Source: Liolophura sinensis (taxonomy: Eukaryota; Mollusca; Polyplacophora; Chitonida; Chitonidae). Taken from it: a stretch of DNA of 64,000 nucleotides. The notes under the pieces are model-generated. The model was not told where the DNA came from. It made no database searches and worked only from the letters and a program-made list of their open reading frames with translations. Positions 53,901 through 62,900 of this stretch are shown in pieces (positions within the stretch are counted from its first letter, which is position 1; every line of letters starts with the position of its first letter). The position numbers and the translations under genes are program-made. The stretch is taken from positions 1,617,501-1,681,500 of the forward strand of contig NC_088303.1 in the NCBI RefSeq assembly GCF_032854445.1, read 5' to 3'.

Positions 53901-56900
53901 CAAAATACATTCCGTATAAACAACACTACAGGGGAGATAACTGTTATCCGGTTGATCGACCGAGAAGCAACGGATGGTGCCCGTGACATCGGGATAACAG
54001 TTCAGGCTAGTGACCATGGCACCCCACAGCTCATCGGAATCTGCTCTTTCAGAGTTCTGGTGGAGGATGTGAACGACAACAACCCTGTGTTTACAGAGTC
54101 TGTTTATAAAGCCACTGTTAGGTTAAACTCCAAAGCAGACACAAGCGTTACTCGTGTGGTTGCTAATGACGACGATTCTGGAAGAAACAGAAAAGTGGAA
54201 TATTCCTTGATCGACAATCCGTCATCGTTATTCAAGATCAATGGGGAAACGGGCATCATTCGTTTGGCCGTAGACTTAACAGTAACGGTGAGAATCAAAG
54301 AATTGGGATTTAACATTGCAATTATCCACTTAATAATTGTTAGTAGATAAGTGGTATTTGGCCTGGATCAGTTTGAAATTGAAATTAAAGTCTATATTTA
54401 AGGAGCTTGTTAAAATCAAGTGAATGATTTGCTCTTCCCGGAGACCTCTATAACAATATGTTAATACAAGATTTAACAGCACACGTATGTCCATCAGTAG
54501 TGTAGTACTGTAAGCATCAGTTGCAGTCAATAAATAATGTTTCAACTAGGGTGAATGAAAAGCAGCAGTTTATAAAGCTCTCTTGATTTTGTATCCAAAC
54601 TGTTCCTTTCATGCCAACTGACCAATGTGACACTTGTTGTTCAAAAAATGTTATGAGGAAACTTGCCGCCTAAGTATGCGTGATCATACACGTCTGTGAA
54701 TTTGTTAACAGTGCTGCAGGCCTTAGATTTTCTCTTCCATTGCCTCTGTCAACAGACACAACAGATGATCACAGTGATGGCACAAGATGACGGTACACCA
54801 ATACGCCGGAACTCAACGGCTGTTGTCAATGTAACTGTGCAGGCGAACCTTGTCCGTCCCCCTGAGTGGCAGGGGCCTGTGGCGACAAACACGCCTATCA
54901 ACATCAATGAGACCCACCCATTGGACCACACCCAGCCCATCGCTCGCCTCCAGGCCACGACAGAAGGGGGAGGTCCAGTAGACTTTCTCTTTATCACCAA
55001 CAACCAAACAGCTGTCTCCGAGATCAGTCCATTCGTCATCTTCAGACCCCCGGGCCTGCACGACATCATGCACATATATCTCAAATCATCCTTGGATTAT
55101 GAAAGGACTGAATCTTATCAGCTGAGAATTCGAGCAGCTGTAAGTGCCTTTTTTTCTCTCCCCAATCTGACCTTTGTTGATGGCCTAACTAAAACTATTA
55201 CCAAAGAAACAAACAGAAACGAATGTGGCATCATTCAAGCTCTGTGGAGTATATTTACAGCACTGTGTTAGAGCCTCGATTAGAGCCTCCGGTGTCATTG
55301 TTGGCCCAATCCGCTTAAACGCTCTTCTTGCCTTAACCGATAGGCTCTCTGACTGAAGACGTTGACAGCCTGCTTTGTCTTGATAACCGATAGGCTCTCT
55401 GACTGAAGACGTTGACAGCCTGCTTCGTCTTGATAACCGATAGACTCTCTGACTGAAGACGTTGACAGCCTGCTTTGTCTTGATAACCGATAGGCCCTCT
55501 GACTGAAGACGTTGACAGCCTGCTTCGTCTTGATAACCAGGAGACTCTCTGACTGAAGACGTTAACAGCCTGCTGTGTCTTGATAACCAATAGACTCCCT
55601 GACTGAAGACGTTGACAGCCTGCTTTGTCTTGATAACCAATAGACTCTGACTGAAGAGGTTGACAGCCTGCTTCGTCTTGATAACCGATAGGCTCTCTGA
55701 CTGAAGACGTTAACAGCCTGCTTCGTCTTGATAACCGATAGACTCTCTGACTGAAGACGTTGACAGCCTGCTTCGTCTTGATAACCGATAGGCTCTCTGA
55801 CTGAAGACGTTAACAGCCTGCTTTGTCTTGATAACCAGTAGACTCTCTGACTGAAGAGGTTGACAGCCTGCTTTGTCTTGATAACCGATAGACTCTCTGA
55901 CTGAAGACGTTGACAGCCTGCTTCGTCTTGATAACCGATAGACTCTCTGACTGAAGACGTTGACAGCCTGCTTTGTCTTGATAACCGATAGGCTCTCTGA
56001 CTGAAGACGTTGACAGCCTGCTTCGTCTTGATAACCAGGAGACTCTCTGACTGAAGACGTTAACAGCCTGCTTTGTCTTGATAACCGATAGACTCCCTGA
56101 CTGAAGACGTTGGCAGCCTGCTTTGTCTTGATAACCAATAGACTCTCTGACTGAAGACGTTGACAGCCTGCTTTGTCTTGTGTGGCTGCAGCTTTTGAAT
56201 TCAGGAAGTTTGTAAGATACCTGGCAAAGGGACCTGGTTTCCTCGGCCTATAGACCTGACTGCCATTGGCAGACAGCTATGTACAGATAGATGGATGACT
56301 AATGTGTGGCTTCTACCTTTACACAGGCCAACAGAGCTAACAGTGACATCATCATGACTGTGGCCGTTCAAGACCAGAATGATGAGGCCCCCGTCTTCAG
56401 GGGCTACAATCCCATAGCCCTTACCATCAATGGCATTCTAACAGAAAACCGACCCCCGCCGCAAACTGTCGTGACATTGCAGGCCTCAGATGCTGATAAA
56501 TCGGAGGCCTTCAGGCGGGTAAGAAAACAGTTCTCTTTCCATAACGTCATTTGCAGAGTTGTATTCAGGGAAAACAACTTTGGGAGAATTCCATGAGGAT
56601 TTAAATATTCATGTATGTGCAAATAGCACAGCATCCATGTTGTGAAAGAAAAACATGTCCCATAAAATGGGTTTCAAAATAAATGTCTTTAATATCATTA
56701 CTTGGGAATTGAAGATTGATCTATCAGTCAGTGTTATATAAGATGGAGTTAAAATCTGAGAATAAGAAAGAACTTGGTCTTGCCAGGACTAAGTGATTGA
56801 AGCCGTAATCTTTCTCTTAGTGCGAAGAGAAGCCCACAGTGCCAGTGAGAGTTAATAATAAGGATAATTTTGTGCTCAAATTAACATAAATTTGTGCAAA

Positions 56901-59900
56901 TGTGAAAATGATGAGTGAATTGGGTACAGCACATAACTCTTGCTTTTGAGGTATTATTAATACCATTTTTGCCATACACTAGTAAATGTCATCCTTGTAT
57001 TTCATTCCTTTCAGCTGCGTTACAGTTTTTTAAATGGTGTGAATGATGATGTGGCACGCAACTTCTCCATTGATGAAGACACTGGAGTAATCACCACTAG
57101 GACAACTTTTGACCTGGAAGCCTTCCCCCAGGGCGTTATCCGCTTCACAGTGAAGGTCGATGATCGGGTGCCGTCCGTTGATCCCGTTGTACCAGAAAAT
57201 CAGCCAAACTCTGGTCAGTGTTCATTGAATTATATCAGGCTGACTGACACTATAGATGACTCATAAACTTCCAATGTTTGCATCTGGTAGGCAAAAGCAA
57301 CTGCCAGTTTCATTTTCATGCTGGTGCGATGGCTGTGACAGCTGGTGCAAAAACCATCTTGCTTTTTTTTTGTTTTGATCAGCTATATTAGGCTAAGCAA
57401 AATCATGCTAACTAATTCTTAATATGCGTTAGACTGTTCAAATAGAGAAACAAAAGGTAGTGCTAAAAGCACTGTACAAAAGTTGTTTTGCTGTCAAGTG
57501 CTAGTGCTGTCATGTGACAAATGTAAACAAAAAATTTATAAGGCACTTCATAAGTTTGGCTGAAAAGCATATCTACCAGTGACTGTCTACCTGTGTTTAT
57601 TTTGGGGGTTTATCTGTTTCAACCTCTGCCAAACTGGAAGTATCTACCTGTGTTTATCTTTAAGGTTTATCTGTTTCAGCCACTGTCACACTGGAAGTGT
57701 CTACCTGTTTTTATTTTGGAGGTTTACCTGTTTCAGCCACAGCCACAGTGGAAGTATCTACCTGTGTTTATCTTTAAGGTTTATCTGTTTCAGCCACTGT
57801 CACACTGGAAGTGTCTACCTGTTTTTATTTTGGAGGTTTACCTGTTTCAGCCACAGCCACAGTGGAAGTATCTACCTGTGTTTATCTTTAAGGTTTATGT
57901 GTTTCAGCCACTGTCACACTGGAAGTGTCTACCTGTTTTTATTTTGGAGGTTTACCTGTTTCAGCCACTGCCACAGTGGAAGGGTCTACCTGTGTTTATC
58001 TAAGGTTTACCTGTTTCAATCTCTGCCACACTGGAAGTGTCTACCTGTTTTTATTTTGGGGGTTTATCTGTTTCAGCCACCGCCACAGTGGAAGGGTCTA
58101 CCTGTGTTTATCTTTAAGGTTTATCTGTTTCAAACTCTGCCACACTGGAAGTGTCTACCTGTTTTTATTTTGGGGGTTTACCTGTTTCAGCCACCGCCAC
58201 AGTGGAAGTATCTACCTGTGTTTATCTTTAAGGTTTATCTGTTTCAGCCACTGTCACACTGGAAGTGTCTACCTGTTTTTATTTTGGGGGTTTATCTGTT
58301 TCAGCCACAGCCACAGTGGAAGTGTCTGCCTGTGTTTACCTTTAAGGTTTACCTGTTTCAATCTCTGCCACACTGGAAGTGTCTACCTGTTTTTATTTTG
58401 GGGGTTTACCTGTTTCAGCCACAGCCACAGTGGAAGTATCTACCTGTGTTTATCTTTAAGGTTTATCTGTTTCAGCCACTGTCACACTGGAAGTGTCTAC
58501 CTGTTTTTATTTTGGGGGTTTATCTGTTTCAGCCACAGCCACAGTGGAAGTGTCTACCTGTGTTTATCTTTAAGGTTTACCTGTTTCAATCTCTGCCACA
58601 CTGGAAGTGTCTACCTGTTTTTATTTTGGAGGTTTACCTGTTTCAGCCACCGCCACAGTGGAAGTGTCTACCTGTGTTTATCTTTAAGGTTTATCTGTTT
58701 CAGCCACTGTCACACTGGAAGTGTCTACCTGTTTTTATTTTGGGGGTTCACCTGTTTCAGCCACCGCCACAGTGGAAGGGTCTACCTGTGTTTATCTTTA
58801 AGGTTTATCTGTTTCAGCCACTGTCACACTGGAAGTGTCTACCTGTTTTTATTTTGGAGGTTTATCTGTTTCAGCCACAGCCACAGTGAAAATGTCTACC
58901 TGTGTTTATTTTGGGGGTTTATCTGTTTCAGCCACTGCCACAGTGGAAGTGGTCATTCAGGATGAGAATGACAATGAGCCCCGATTTGCCAAGCGTCTGT
59001 GGCAAGCTGAAGTACCTGAGGATGTTGATATAGGTCACCCGGTGTTAACACTATCTGCCCTGGATGATGATAAAGGTGAGCAATCCTCTCTCTCCTCTGC
59101 TCTCCTGCTTTGCTGAAGCACATTTTCCTGGTAGGATATCATCCTACTTTCCAAATTTCTCTCAAAATACCTTTCTAAGGTAAACAGAAAATGTGTAACT
59201 TAATAAGTGAAATGCTGGAGATCAGTCCGAGATCAGGCTAAATATGTAACTTAATAAGTGAAATGCTGGAGACCAGTCCCAGATCAGGTTAAATATGTAA
59301 CTCAATAAGTGAAATGCTGGAGACCAGTCCCAGATCAGGCTAAATATGTAACTTAATAAGTGAAATGCTGGAGACCAATCCCAGATCAGGCTAAATATGT
59401 AACTTAATAAGTGAAATGCTGGAGATCAGTCCGAGATCAGGCAAAATGTGTAACTTAATAAGTGAAATGCTGGAGACCAATCCCAGATCAGGCTAAATAT
59501 GTAACTTAATAAGGGAAATGCTGGAAACCAGTCCCAGATCAGGCTAAATATGTAACTCAATAAGTGAAATGCTGGAGACCAGTCCCAGATCAGGCAAAAT
59601 GTGTAACTTAATAAGTGAAATGCTGGAGACCAGTCCCAGATCAGGCTAAATATGTAACTCAATAAGTGAAATGCTGGAGACCAGTCCCAGATCAGGCAAA
59701 ATGTGTAACTTAATAAGTGAAATGCTGGAGACCAGTCCCAGATCAGGCTAAATATGTAACTTAATAAGGGAAATGCTGGAGACCAGTCCCAGATCAGGCT
59801 AAATATGTAACTCAATAAGTGAAATGCTGGAGACCAGTCCGAGATCAGGTTAAATATGTAACTTAATAAGTGAAATGCTGGAGACCAATCCCAGATCAGG

Positions 59901-62900
59901 CTAAATATGTAACTCAATAAGTGAAATGCTGGAGATCAGTCCCAGATCAGGCAAAATGTGTAACTTAATAAGTGAAATGCTGGAGATCAGTCCCAAGGCA
60001 GGCAAAATGTGTAATTTAATATGGGAAATGCTGGGTAGCAGTCCCAAATCAGGCAAAATGTGCAATTTAATGAGGGAAATGCTGGAGAGCAGTCCCAAGT
60101 CAGGCAAAATGTGTAACTTAATGAGGGAAATGCTGGAGAACAGTCCCAAATCAGGCAATTATGTACCTAAGACGATTTTAGTGTCAAGAAAACCAATCAG
60201 TGAAGATAAAAATAGAGAGGGGAAAGTGTTGTTTTGTTGTTAAGCACAGGTTCAAGTTGTATTTGGGCAGTTTGCTTTCGGAAATTTGTTTAAGCAAAAT
60301 CGTTGAGAAATTTGATATGGTCCAAAACTTATGTTGATTAGGTTTTGTTCAAGCTAAGCTCATAGATACACAGGTTACCATTACCAGTTAAAAGTAATTC
60401 TTAGACGACAATGATGAACCATGAGGATTCTCACTACCTTAATTTGCAGTCTGCATTCAGTAAGAATTGATTGTACATGCTTGGGTTTGTAGATTCCCAG
60501 ATGGAGTATTCTATCATAAATGCCGGTAATGACTTCAAGGTGGAGCCTAGAAGTGGCATTGTTCGGGTAGCCAATCTACTGGACTTTGATGATCCAAACC
60601 GAAGGGTAAGAAGCACTTCATGTGTTCTGCCACCGTTAATATGAAGATTTAAATTTGCTTTCATACAGTAAAATAGTATTTGTAATTGCAAGAGACAGTT
60701 TTAAAATTATCAGTGGAGTTTGTTTTCTTGGTATATTAAATAAACAGACAATCGGCACTTTTTTGTTAGCTGCAATAGTGTCTTGAAGAATTAAAATTGG
60801 TACAGATTTTAAAGCTAAGAAAGTGTTTTCCTTAAAAGCCTATCTGGTTCATTTGCAGCTATACAACCTGACAGTACAGGTGTATGATGGTTTGTTCACG
60901 GACACCGCCCAGATGTTCATCAATGTGTCAGATGCCAATGACAATGATCCTGTGTTCTCAGAGAACCCCTATGTTGTGCTCAATATTACAGAAGAAAGCG
61001 AAGATGTCCCCAAAGTTATCATCAAGGTATGTTCTGCTGTTAACATTTTCAGGTCAAAGTCACTTGTGCTCTCTCTGAATGTCTTGTGTGCGCGTTTGCG
61101 CGTGCGTGCGTGGGTGCATGCAGAAGAGAACAATGATTTATCATTATGGGATATATGAAATGTTAATGTGAAGCTCTAATTATGAAAGAATATAAACTCC
61201 AGTGTAACTGTAAGGCACTAAAGGATATCTGGGCGAGGTTGTTCCAGAATGTATTAGTTAATGAGTATTAATTCATTGTATATATAATGACAGTTTTTAC
61301 AGCCAAAGGTCACGTAGTAACTCAGTATGTATTATACTGTTACACATTTTTTGTTTTTGAGTTTTGACTAAAAGTTAAATCTGGTATTAATTCTTATGAC
61401 AGTTTTGAACAGCCGGCCGCAGTGCAAGAAATTGAGAGCACTTCTCCTTTTTCTGTGCTTTTTTCTCTCTCTTGATTCACATCCTCATTGTGGTATGTTG
61501 CCCAGGTGGTTGCTATTGACCCCGACACAGAACGGCCCAATGACATAGAGTACAGTCTGAATGGGCCCCTAGCTGAGGACAACACCTTCACCATCGACAA
61601 GAAGACCGGTGACATCACCCTGTTGCGGAAACTAGACCGAGATTTACCCGACGGCCAGGAAGTGTTTGAGTTTAACGTGTTGGCTGTAGATGAGCCACGC
61701 TCCCAGAACAAGAGGACTGGTGTATCATTTGTCAGAGTGAAGCCTATCGACATCAATGACAACGCTCCTAAGTTTGACAAGAACCTCATTGAGGGCAGTG
61801 TTCCTGAGCACAGCACTGGATCAGGCAAGTGTTTCTTTCAGCTAGTAATGTAATTAGTTCATTTGTTGATTTTAATTATTACATCTGATGTTTTTATAAT
61901 GAATGGGTAGTGCCAACCTTATGGTTTCATATTTAAAAAATGATTGTATATGCTGTGTGTTCATGTTCCTGTGTTGTGGATATCTGCACTGTTACCACTC
62001 TTCCTGTATTGTGGATATCTGCACTGTTACCACTTTTCCTGTATTGTGGATATCTGCACTGTTACCACTTTTCCTGTGTTGTGGATATTTGCACTGTCAC
62101 CACTTTTCCTGTATTGTGGATATCTGCACTGTTACCACTTTTCCTGTATTGTGGATATCTGCACTGTTACCACTTTTCCTGTATTGTGCATATCTGCACT
62201 GTTTCCTCTGTTGTGGATATCTGCTCTGTTTCCTCTGTTGTGGATATCTGCACTGTTACCACTTTTCCTGTATTGTGGATATTTGCACTGTCACCACTTT
62301 TCCTGTATTGTGGATATCTGCACTGTTACCACTTTTCCTGTATTGTGGATATCTGCACTGTTACCACTCTTCCTGTATTATTAGAAATAGCCTCAAGTAA
62401 GAGCAAATATTTCAACTAGTAGTTTTCAATTATTAAAGTCTGTGGAATGCTTAAAAAATTAAATGTAAGCAAAATCGCCAGTAGAATTTGTTTTAGCTCA
62501 TACTTGAACTATTACATACAGGTGAAATATCGGAATTCTCTTCACAGATGTGGGTGATATTTCATCATGCATTACCTCATGTTTGTTTGTAAATGCACGT
62601 TTTTGATATTTCTAGGCTGGTTTCTATGAACAATATCTGTGGTACTGATGCGTTACAGAGTAATTAATATCATGGATGAAATAATGATTACAGATGATTT
62701 CAATCTTGACGTTTTTCTATGATGAATGTTACATTGTATTAATCTGATTATGGAAAAAATATGTACAGTATAAATAAAGATAATGTCCTTCCGGACATTT
62801 CTGACTCTGAACTAAATGCCCTAATATTTCTATGATAGGACCAGGGACACAAGGGAAAACAGTGTTTGCAGTAAATGCTGTGGATTACGATGCCGGTGAA

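Noticed and set aside
57579-58965. Two overlapping open frames (436 and 346 codons) before exon 13
   Set aside because: Both are readings of the 57-bp array. The cadherin frame through the array has stops in one subtype, and homology begins only at 58932.
59426-59917. Minus-strand frame with an IWDWSPAFHL repeat
   Set aside because: Minisatellite reading inside cadherin intron 13; no conservation signal.
61903-62419. Three plus-strand frames rich in Cys/His/Tyr
   Set aside because: These are three phases of the 35-bp array in intron 16.
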